NCBI GenBank assembly: GCA_031424015.1
Contig: JANPGR010000093.1
Span: forward strand, 1-18,538
Reading direction: 5' to 3'
Source: JANPGR01 sp031424015
GTDB lineage: Bacteria; Patescibacteriota; Minisyncoccia; Phycocordibacterales; UBA1006
DNA length: 18,538 nt
The translations under genes were made by a program, and so were the position numbers. Below, piece by piece: positions 12,940 through 18,538 of this stretch (position 1 is the stretch's first letter; each line of letters opens with the position of its first letter). The notes beneath the pieces are model-generated. The model had not been told where the DNA came from, ran no database searches, and saw only the letters and a list, made by a program, of their open reading frames with translations.

Positions 12940-15183
12940 ATGAAAAATTACACTAACATTGAAATCAACGTAGAGGAATTTCTACAAGGAAAACAAATAT
13001 CTACAGAATCACACGGTCACGAGCTACGCTGTAAATGCCCTATCACAGAACATCAAAACGACAAAGCTGGAGAATATGGGTTTTGTATCAGTAAAAGCAC
13101 TGGACAGTATATGTGTCACAAATGTGGTGAGAAAGGAAACATAATCACACTCTGTAAAAAATTGAATTGGGATTTACCATCAGAATTACAAAAACAAAAG
13201 ACTGAAGTTATCAAGAAAAAACAAGCATCACGTGAAAAGATAGTATTGTCAGCAGAAAATCATGAGTATTTGAAATCACGTGTACTATCTGAAGATATTA
13301 TAGATATTGCAGATTTTACAGAAAAATACCACAAGGGGTCTTGGTATATCTCTATGCCCGTCTATACGCCTCTAGGAGAGCTTGAAGGCAACAAATTGAG
13401 ACAATTCCCTAGTTTGGGCAAGAGTAAGCTATGGGAACAGAGTAAAACAAAAGCCCAATTATATGGATTACATATCATCAATAATCACCCTACATTGAGC
13501 AAGGATATAGTTGTGATTACCGAAGGTGAATTAGATGCACTGGCTGTTATGTCACAAGGATACGCGTCTGTATCGGGCACAAATGGCGCAATGACATGGC
13601 AGAACAATTGGTCAGAATTACTGAAGGGTTATGAAAAAATATACATTGTACTGGATAATGACGAAGCAGGTAAAAAAGGAACTAGGAAAATAGCGGAATC
13701 ATTATGGAAAATCAAAGGTTCAGGGGTATACATTGTTGATTTACCAATAGATAGTGCAGGAAAAGACATTGGCGAATTCATTCAAGCAGGTGTCAGTGTT
13801 GAATATATTCTGAATAATTATGCAACAGAATATCCAGAGAAAATATCTGTTGATGGTTTTTCTGAAATGGGTGTAGCAGAAATTGCACAGGCACTGGACC
13901 CAATTATCAAATATGACTATATAACAAAAGTATCGCTATTTGTCAGTTGTATCGGAGCGTTTACTGAAAAGCACGTTATCAATATTGCTGTAAACGGTGG
14001 TTCATCCACAGGAAAAACATATAATGCAAAAAACATTGTAGGACTATTTCCAGTTGAAAACGTATTTGAATTGGGGAATGTTTCAAAGCGTGCGTTTCTG
14101 CATATGCAAGGCGAATATGACAAAGAAACAAATACAATCACACTGGATTTCGAGAACAAAATAATACTGTTGTTGGATACTCCAAATACGGAAGTAATGG
14201 AAACACTGCGTTCGTTTATGTCACAGGATGCTAAAGAAATCACCTTTGCTATTACAGACAAGAACGAGGGTGGCGGACAAAAGACTAAAAATATCAAATT
14301 GCGTGGTCCCGCTATGTTCGTAATCTGTACAGCAGGATTGCATCGTGATGAACAAGAAGCAACACGATTACTGGTGTTATCCCCTGAAGTTAGTCAAGCA
14401 AAATCAAGAATGGCAATAGACTATCGTATTGCAGAAGCCAGTGACCATACAGGGTTCAAAACCAATACTGTCGAGCATTCTAGTATACAAATGCTACGGA
14501 GCAGGTTGCTGGCAATTAAACATCAACGTATCACACAGGTAGATATGCCAGATTCAGAGTATTTGGAAAGTGTATATTTCAAAAATACGAAATCATTACA
14601 ACCGCGTCACGCGAGAGATTTTATCAGGTTCAAAGCATTGGTTGCAGGGTTTGCAATGTTGAATTTTATTTGGAGACAGAAACGTGACAGGGAGACACTC
14701 ATAGCTACGCGGTTTGATATTGAACAAGCAGGAATACTATGGCAGGAGCTGTCAGAGCCACAGGAGTTGGGTGTAGCACCACAAATACTGTCATTATATC
14801 GTGAAGTAATAGTTTCTGCGTATGAAGATTTGGGATGTACTAAGGGTATTACCATCAAAGACATAAAATCAAAGTACCATAAGGTACACAATGCAGATAT
14901 CAATGATAATTATCTACGTAATCAGATTATACCGACGCTAGAAATTGCAGGAATAATTGAAATGAATCAGGATATATCTGACAAACGTATAAAGCGAATT
15001 ACTCCTATATACGGTATGACTATTGATGAAAACAATAGTACTGCTTCGGTGGGGGTAGAAAATAGTGTAGATGATAATACTGCATCTTTTGAAGATATTC
15101 AGATTATTTCAGATACATTATTACCGCAAAGTCATTCTAATTATTCCTATGAGGATGACCCAATGTATGGAGATAACAGTTAA
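12940..15183 (+). CDS. Toprim DNA primase fused to a P-loop ATPase
   Basis: Codes for 747 residues. The N-terminus has a CHC2-like zinc-binding region: C31-x-C33, H37, and C59-H-K-C62-G. A Toprim domain follows with E195-G-E-x-D199 (VVITEGELDA) and D239-N-D-E-A-G, the metal-binding acids of primases. The second half has a Walker A GGSSTGKT (353-360) and a Walker B IILLLD (408-413), giving an ATPase, probably a helicase or loader. The C-terminus (about 600-700) may be a winged helix. The architecture fits a replication protein of plasmids and integrative elements, making primers and possibly unwinding DNA at the element's origin. No origin repeats were found next to it. Eight bases after the DUF5659 gene, so co-transcribed. 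Confidence 0.9.
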   Translation: MKNYTNIEINVEEFLQGKQISTESHGHELRCKCPITEHQNDKAGEYGFCISKSTGQYMCHKCGEKGNIITLCKKLNWDLPSELQKQKTEVIKKKQASREKIVLSAENHEYLKSRVLSEDIIDIADFTEKYHKGSWYISMPVYTPLGELEGNKLRQFPSLGKSKLWEQSKTKAQLYGLHIINNHPTLSKDIVVITEGELDALAVMSQGYASVSGTNGAMTWQNNWSELLKGYEKIYIVLDNDEAGKKGTRKIAESLWKIKGSGVYIVDLPIDSAGKDIGEFIQAGVSVEYILNNYATEYPEKISVDGFSEMGVAEIAQALDPIIKYDYITKVSLFVSCIGAFTEKHVINIAVNGGSSTGKTYNAKNIVGLFPVENVFELGNVSKRAFLHMQGEYDKETNTITLDFENKIILLLDTPNTEVMETLRSFMSQDAKEITFAITDKNEGGGQKTKNIKLRGPAMFVICTAGLHRDEQEATRLLVLSPEVSQAKSRMAIDYRIAEASDHTGFKTNTVEHSSIQMLRSRLLAIKHQRITQVDMPDSEYLESVYFKNTKSLQPRHARDFIRFKALVAGFAMLNFIWRQKRDRETLIATRFDIEQAGILWQELSEPQELGVAPQILSLYREVIVSAYEDLGCTKGITIKDIKSKYHKVHNADINDNYLRNQIIPTLEIAGIIEMNQDISDKRIKRITPIYGMTIDENNSTASVGVENSVDDNTASFEDIQIISDTLLPQSHSNYSYEDDPMYGDNS

Positions 15184-15204
15184 TATCTCTAATGATTTCG
15201 GCAG
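15182..15204 (+). repeat. Conserved 23-nt leader, copy 1
   Basis: Matches 15724-15746 at 21 of 23 positions and contains aatgatttcggcag. It lies just after the primase stop and before the next gene. The ATG inside it opens a frame (MISA...) continuous with the downstream gene. Confidence 0.7.
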
Positions 15205-15236
15205 CTATTAGAAATTTAATTTTACACACAATATAT

Positions 15237-15692
15237 ATGGAAATACAAAAAAACACACGAGGTGGTGGTCCAAAGACTGCTACAGGAAAATCAATATCCA
15301 GTACTAATTCAATCAAACACGGATTGTTGAGCAAGGCTACTCTACTGGAGAGTGAGGACCCGAAGGAATTACAAGAACTATCAAAAAGGATGTATGAATC
15401 GCTACTACCTGTTGGAGAATTAGAGGAATTGCTAGTGGACCGCATCATATCCAGTTTCTGGAGAATGAAAAGAATCATAGGTTTTGAAATGGGTAGTGCA
15501 CTGTCTGAATTCTCTGACGGAATAATGCACAGTGCAGATATATTCTTTCGTTACGAAACAATGCTGGAAAAGGGATTCTATAAAGCACTGCACGAGTTAG
15601 AGCGACAACAGGCAAAACGATTAGGTAAAGATGTGCCACTGCCAGCAGTAGTTGATGTTTCGGTCGATGCCAATCAAGAGTTCGTTTCGTAA
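15237..15692 (+). CDS. GPKT/GK/KHGL-motif protein, mobile-element associated
   Basis: Codes for 151 residues from ATG 15237 (MEIQKNTRGGGPK). The N-terminal pattern GPKTATGK followed by SISSTNSIKHGL is a widespread motif of small phage- and element-borne proteins. Its function is unknown to me; some carriers sit beside packaging or recombination genes. The rest is helical and rich in Glu, Leu and Lys. A start at 15192, 15 codons upstream inside the repeated leader, is possible; 15237 is chosen because the motif family usually begins a few residues before the GPK. It is part of the mobility operon between the primase and the zinc-ribbon-like protein. Confidence 0.72.
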   Translation: MEIQKNTRGGGPKTATGKSISSTNSIKHGLLSKATLLESEDPKELQELSKRMYESLLPVGELEELLVDRIISSFWRMKRIIGFEMGSALSEFSDGIMHSADIFFRYETMLEKGFYKALHELERQQAKRLGKDVPLPAVVDVSVDANQEFVS

Positions 15693-15723
15693 AAATAGAA
15701 AAATCACTATGAAATATAACAGG

Positions 15724-15746
15724 AATATCCTTAATGATTTCGGCAG
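15724..15746 (+). repeat. Conserved 23-nt leader, copy 2
   Basis: Second copy of the sequence at 15182-15204. The ATG inside it (15734) opens a 29-codon frame starting MISADFKKKYEQ that ends at 15823, inside the next gene in another frame. It could be a coupled leader peptide. Confidence 0.7.
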
Positions 15747-15761
15747 ATTTTAAGAAAAAAT

Positions 15762-16367
15762 ATGAGCAAAACAGTAGTCGAGGACACAAAAACAATATCA
15801 ATGCAATTTCTAAAAAAGCATAACTATTTACAGAGAGGTTCACGAGGTGGACAGATAACGTGGACCAGAAGCGGTATGTGGGGTGAACACAAAAGTAGTG
15901 TAGGGATACACGTTGTCATTATGAATATTATGTATCTGCGTATCTACTACACGCAAACAGATAATCACACACAGGAAAAGAAAGACTTTGATTACAAAGT
16001 ACAAATTGTTACCACTCCCTGCAACTATGGTGGCGTGCGATATTGGTTTGTCTGCCCACTGGGTAATAAAAACACAGGTGAACTCTGCAATAGACGAATT
16101 GGAACACTCTACAAAGATGGTGATTGGTTTGGTTGCAGACATTGTTGGAATCTGACCTATGAAGCAAGAAATAAGAATAGACGGAATAAATATCACGTAT
16201 TGTTTTCTGTATTAGATTATGAAGACAAAATCATAAAACTACAATCACAGATAAAACGGAAAACATACAAAGGTAAACCAACCAAAAAACAAATGAAATT
16301 ATTCAAAATATATCGTCACTATGACGAAAATGAAGGCACGATGGAGAAATTGATGAAACTATTGTAG
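15762..16367 (+). CDS. Zinc-ribbon-like protein of mobile elements
   Basis: Codes for 201 residues. The cysteine pattern C87, C98, C109, C125-x2-C128 lies in a region reading CNYGGVRYWFVCPL, then CNRRIGTLYKDG and FGCRHCWNLTYEA. I recognise this as a family of hypothetical proteins in which a CP-x(n)-C-G/N-R-R and a CRHC-x-x-LTY segment form a metal-binding ribbon, common in phages and integrative elements. Biochemical role unknown; nucleic-acid binding is likely from the ribbon and the very basic C-terminus (KIIKLQSQIKRKTYKGK). Starts 16 bases after the second copy of the repeated leader. Confidence 0.78.
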   Translation: MSKTVVEDTKTISMQFLKKHNYLQRGSRGGQITWTRSGMWGEHKSSVGIHVVIMNIMYLRIYYTQTDNHTQEKKDFDYKVQIVTTPCNYGGVRYWFVCPLGNKNTGELCNRRIGTLYKDGDWFGCRHCWNLTYEARNKNRRNKYHVLFSVLDYEDKIIKLQSQIKRKTYKGKPTKKQMKLFKIYRHYDENEGTMEKLMKLL

Positions 16368-16380
16368 GGGAATTTAAAGG

Positions 16381-16409
16381 TCGAAATTTAATGGAAATAA
16401 TGATATACT
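16381..16409 (+). promoter_or_regulatory. Promoter ahead of the small gene and recombinase
   Basis: TCGAAA (16381-16386), 17-base spacer, TGA-TATACT (16401-16409). The start would fall within two or three bases of the ATG at 16414, so the small gene may be leaderless. It would let the recombinase be expressed apart from the upstream replication genes. Confidence 0.5.
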
Positions 16410-16413
16410 ATAT

Positions 16414-16632
16414 ATGCTACACAACGATTCAAAAAAGACACGTACACAATATCTAGTACCTGAAGAGGGGCAACTAGGGTCGTTGTGTAGCAACAGTGTA
16501 CCTGTCAGTTGTCCCTCTTTGGGTGTTGATACATCAACAGAAGGGCGACACAATTTAATAGAATATAGTCGTATCTTGAAGGGTATTCATACACGCTTAA
16601 TTTCAATGGGTGTTGAAATACCAAAAACATAA
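16414..16632 (+). CDS. Small protein of unknown function upstream of recombinase
   Basis: Codes for 72 residues. The first half is polar with no motif. The last 25 residues, LIEYSRILKGIHTRLISMGV and following, look like one or two amphipathic helices. It stops four bases before the recombinase ATG and begins just after a promoter, which supports a real, coupled gene. It might act as a recombination directionality factor by position, but it shows no recognisable excisionase motif. Confidence 0.55.
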   Translation: MLHNDSKKTRTQYLVPEEGQLGSLCSNSVPVSCPSLGVDTSTEGRHNLIEYSRILKGIHTRLISMGVEIPKT

Positions 16633-16636
16633 ATAT

Positions 16637-18307
16637 ATGAATAATAATGAATATATCATTTACACACGAAAGAGTACTGATGATGCAGAAAGTCAAAAGA
16701 ACTCTATTGATTATCAGATACAGGCCTGTACTAAATTCTGCCAGAACGAACACATTCCTGTTATGACCGATAGTGTGAAAGGATTTTACGAAAATGGTAT
16801 CGTGCGTGAACACCATTCAGGATATAAAGTAAACAACAGTTTTACTATTAGCGACGACAGGACTATCACATCAAAGGTTGACCGACCTAAGTTTTCACAA
16901 TTGATGCAAATGGCATTACAAGGTCAAATCAAAGGCATTGTATGTCTATGCTGGGACCGTATCAGTAGAAATAAACAGGATGATGGGATTATCGAACGAT
17001 TACTGAAAATGGGAATTGATATCCGTTTCGTACAAACTACCTATGATAAATCTAGTTCAGGGGCATTGCATATGGATATTGATGGTACCTTTTCACGGCA
17101 TTATTCACGCGTGATTAGCGAAAAGGTGATACTAGCAAATACTAAACTTCGCAACGAAGGCAAATGTACCTATGAAGCACCTATAGGGTATTTGAACACA
17201 GGAACATCAGAAAGTAAACCACTGGACCCAGAGAGGTGTGCTATAGTAAAAGAGATATTTGAAAAATACTCCACAGGTGAATATAGCTATACATCACTGG
17301 CAACGTGGGCTGTGACACAGGGATTGACCCATAAGCCTCGCCGTAAACGTAGAAGTAAGGATGAACGGATGAGCGGGATAGAATTGTCTGATATGCCAAA
17401 AGTGGTTGCACCTATTACATCAAAAACAATTGAAAACATGTTGGGTAATCCGTTTTATATTGGCAAATTGCTATACAAAGGCGAATGGATAGATAGTAAG
17501 GTCCACCAATCATTGATTGATACAGTGCTATTCTACCAAGTCCAAGCAATGGCGAAAAAACGCACGACAATAACACACTATGCAGAGCGCGAGTTTTTCT
17601 CCTACAGAAATATGTTCAAATGTAGTTACTGTAACCGTGCATACAGCGCATATCCACAAAAGGGAATTATATATTATCGCAGTAAGTGCAAGCCAGATTG
17701 TCCCAATACTTGTCAGAATCTGAACGAAGGACAATTGGATACTGCAATCCGTGAAGTATTAGCAAAAATCAGTTTTACAGATGATGAATTGGTAGAAATG
17801 GACAAAATAGCAGATAGGGAATTGAATAAAATATCAGACAAGAGAACAACAGAATTATCCGAACTGCAAAGGAGACAGAAAAAAGTATTTGACGATTTGA
17901 GCTACCTGACCAAAGAAAAAATCACAATGTTACGTAATGAGATAATGTCAGCGCCAGAAATTCGTGATGAGGAATTGCGATTGCGGTCCGAGTTGGGTGA
18001 GATAGCATCCAAAATAGATGTTATGAAAGAATCTGCACACGATATGCTCAACTATGTATTGCAATTTTCTGAATTGGCAAAGAATTCACTATTCTATTTT
18101 GATAATGCACTAGATACAGAAAAAAGGGACCTGATTTGTAGTATTTTTTCCGAACTGTATTTTTCCCACGATGGCATCAAATATAACGCAAAAGAAGGCT
18201 TTTCAGCCCTCTTGCTGCGTCCCGATAGTGATATTTCGTATTCTGGCTCCCCCGGTAGGATTCGAACCTACGACCAATCGATTAACAGTCGACTGCTCTA
18301 CCGCTGA
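16637..18307 (+). CDS. Large serine recombinase (integrase)
   Basis: Codes for 556 residues and catalyses integration and excision of the element. The N-terminal resolvase domain has YTRKSTDD with nucleophile Ser13 and WDRISRN (106-112). The recombinase domain follows (about 170-300), then a zinc ribbon with C329-x2-C332 and C351/C355/C359, and a coiled coil (about 385-470). The start is ATG 16637, where the conserved N-terminus begins; an upstream in-frame ATG at 16610 lies inside the preceding gene. From residue 537 the gene reads through the attachment core (GSPGR) and then antisense through tRNA-Asn, ending in IRTYDQSINSRLLYR. In the excised circle the frame after GSPGR would instead read PLWA-stop (2757-2771), giving a 545-residue protein. 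Confidence 0.95.
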   Translation: MNNNEYIIYTRKSTDDAESQKNSIDYQIQACTKFCQNEHIPVMTDSVKGFYENGIVREHHSGYKVNNSFTISDDRTITSKVDRPKFSQLMQMALQGQIKGIVCLCWDRISRNKQDDGIIERLLKMGIDIRFVQTTYDKSSSGALHMDIDGTFSRHYSRVISEKVILANTKLRNEGKCTYEAPIGYLNTGTSESKPLDPERCAIVKEIFEKYSTGEYSYTSLATWAVTQGLTHKPRRKRRSKDERMSGIELSDMPKVVAPITSKTIENMLGNPFYIGKLLYKGEWIDSKVHQSLIDTVLFYQVQAMAKKRTTITHYAEREFFSYRNMFKCSYCNRAYSAYPQKGIIYYRSKCKPDCPNTCQNLNEGQLDTAIREVLAKISFTDDELVEMDKIADRELNKISDKRTTELSELQRRQKKVFDDLSYLTKEKITMLRNEIMSAPEIRDEELRLRSELGEIASKIDVMKESAHDMLNYVLQFSELAKNSLFYFDNALDTEKRDLICSIFSELYFSHDGIKYNAKEGFSALLLRPDSDISYSGSPGRIRTYDQSINSRLLYR

Positions 18308-18318
18308 GCTACAGAGGA
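18244..18318 (-). tRNA. tRNA-Asn (anticodon GTT)
   Basis: Full cloverleaf on the minus strand: acceptor TCCTCTG with CGGGGGA (two G-T pairs), D stem GCTC/GAGC, anticodon stem GTCGA/TCGAT around CTGTTAA, T arm GTAGG-TTCGAAT-CCTAC, discriminator G and an encoded CCA (18246-18244). This is the integration target. If the core at 2743 is the displaced original end, the pre-integration gene would have had G followed by CAT, so two of the three CCA bases were supplied by the element. Confidence 0.96.
18246..18259. other. Right attachment core inside tRNA-Asn (attR candidate)
   Basis: gctcccccggtagg covers the first C of CCA, the discriminator, the 3' acceptor strand and part of the T stem. It is identical to 2743-2756. 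It also encodes GSPGR of the recombinase. Confidence 0.78.
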
Positions 18319-18366
18319 ATATACAATCCAGAGTTTCTATTGCTAGATACACAGGATTGTCCAATC

Positions 18367-18375
18367 AGTATATCA
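18367..18375 (-). promoter_or_regulatory. Candidate extended -10 for tRNA-Asn
   Basis: Minus-strand TGA-TATACT about 50 bases upstream of the tRNA 5' end. The -35 region is poor. Confidence 0.35.
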
Positions 18376-18448
18376 CCCTTTTTTGAAAAATCCAGAAAAA
18401 GTCTTGTCCAACACACGATTACACCCAAACGAAATCCAATTCTAACGC

Positions 18449-18473
18449 AAAAAGACACCGAAGGTGCCTTTTT
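18449..18473. terminator. Terminator in the right flank
   Basis: Stem aaaaagacacc (18449-18459) with ggtgccttttt (18463-18473), one A-C mismatch, loop gaa, with a T-run on either strand. It probably ends a gene that enters from outside, or isolates the tRNA. Confidence 0.55.
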
Positions 18474-18511
18474 GGGTGGAATCCGTATCATAGTAATTTA
18501 TGACAATAAAT

Positions 18512-18538
18512 ATGAACGATGACCACATTGTGAGTATT
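18512..18538 (+). CDS. Possible start of a gene cut by the window edge
   Basis: An open frame starting MNDDHIVSI runs off the end. Only nine codons are visible and no promoter or ribosome site was seen, so this is a weak call. Confidence 0.2.

Larger units (their letters stand above)
2743..18259. mobile_element. Integrative element in tRNA-Asn with serine recombinase
   Basis: About 15.5 kb bounded by the 14-bp direct repeat. The recombinase gene lies at the tRNA end and points out of the element, a standard arrangement for tRNA-targeting elements. The element is AT-rich and carries replication-type genes (Toprim primase-ATPase, DUF5659) and cargo (GNAT, peptide and M16 peptidase, Type III restriction-modification, an unknown gene pair). 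No relaxase, conjugation, capsid or terminase gene was recognised, so it is better described as an integrative plasmid-like or mobilisable element than as a phage or a full conjugative element. Confidence 0.75.

Noticed and set aside
12940..15183. Phage origin for the element because of the primase-helicase and the KHGL-motif protein
   Set aside because: No capsid, portal, tail, large terminase or lysis gene was recognised anywhere in the element.
18260..18307. Treating the last residues of the recombinase as a normal conserved C-terminus
   Set aside because: They are the antisense translation of tRNA-Asn, so they arise from the integration site and not from the recombinase family.

Overview
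The window looks like a piece of a Patescibacteria (CPR) chromosome carrying an integrated mobile element. The evidence is a bacterial EF-Tu gene beside AT-rich DNA, genes that mostly lack Shine-Dalgarno sequences, a DUF5659 protein, a primase-helicase and a large serine recombinase abutting a tRNA gene. No taxonomic search was possible, so this placement is from memory of such genomes. All genes read with the standard bacterial code.

Layout: Bases 1-150 are GC-rich (about 67 %) and hold the start of an M14-type carboxypeptidase on the minus strand. tuf (167-1363, minus) follows. A gene-poor stretch (1364-2059) carries hairpins and a 30-bp tandem repeat. Next come a small membrane-anchored protein (2060-2500, minus) and what appears to be the tail of an older serine recombinase (to 2755).

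From 2743 to 18259 lies an integrative element of about 15.5 kb, bounded by a 14-bp direct repeat (gctcccccggtagg) that matches the 3' end of tRNA-Asn(GTT) at 18244-18318. The serine recombinase gene (16637-18307) runs through the right-hand core and ends inside the tRNA gene, so integration and excision change its C-terminus.

Cargo, left to right: (1) a GNAT acetyltransferase (minus) divergent from a candidate small RNA (3847-3995); (2) a 29-residue Gly/Asp/Asn/Ser-rich peptide gene with its own strong promoter, operator-like dyad and terminator, followed by an apparently leaderless M16 zinc peptidase, which could be a peptide-maturation pair; (3) a Type III restriction-modification pair (mod then res, minus), bracketed by a 28/30 direct repeat and headed by a leader with mutually exclusive pairings that could mask the mod start; (4) two overlapping genes of unknown function (10274-12425), candidates for an accessory or defence pair.

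The mobility block follows on the plus strand: DUF5659 protein, Toprim primase fused to a P-loop ATPase, a GPKT/GK/KHGL-motif protein and a zinc-ribbon-like protein each preceded by the same 23-nt sequence, a small protein, then the recombinase. The element probably encodes its own replication initiation, integration into tRNA-Asn, and retention or defence by restriction-modification. The role of the peptide and peptidase is inference.
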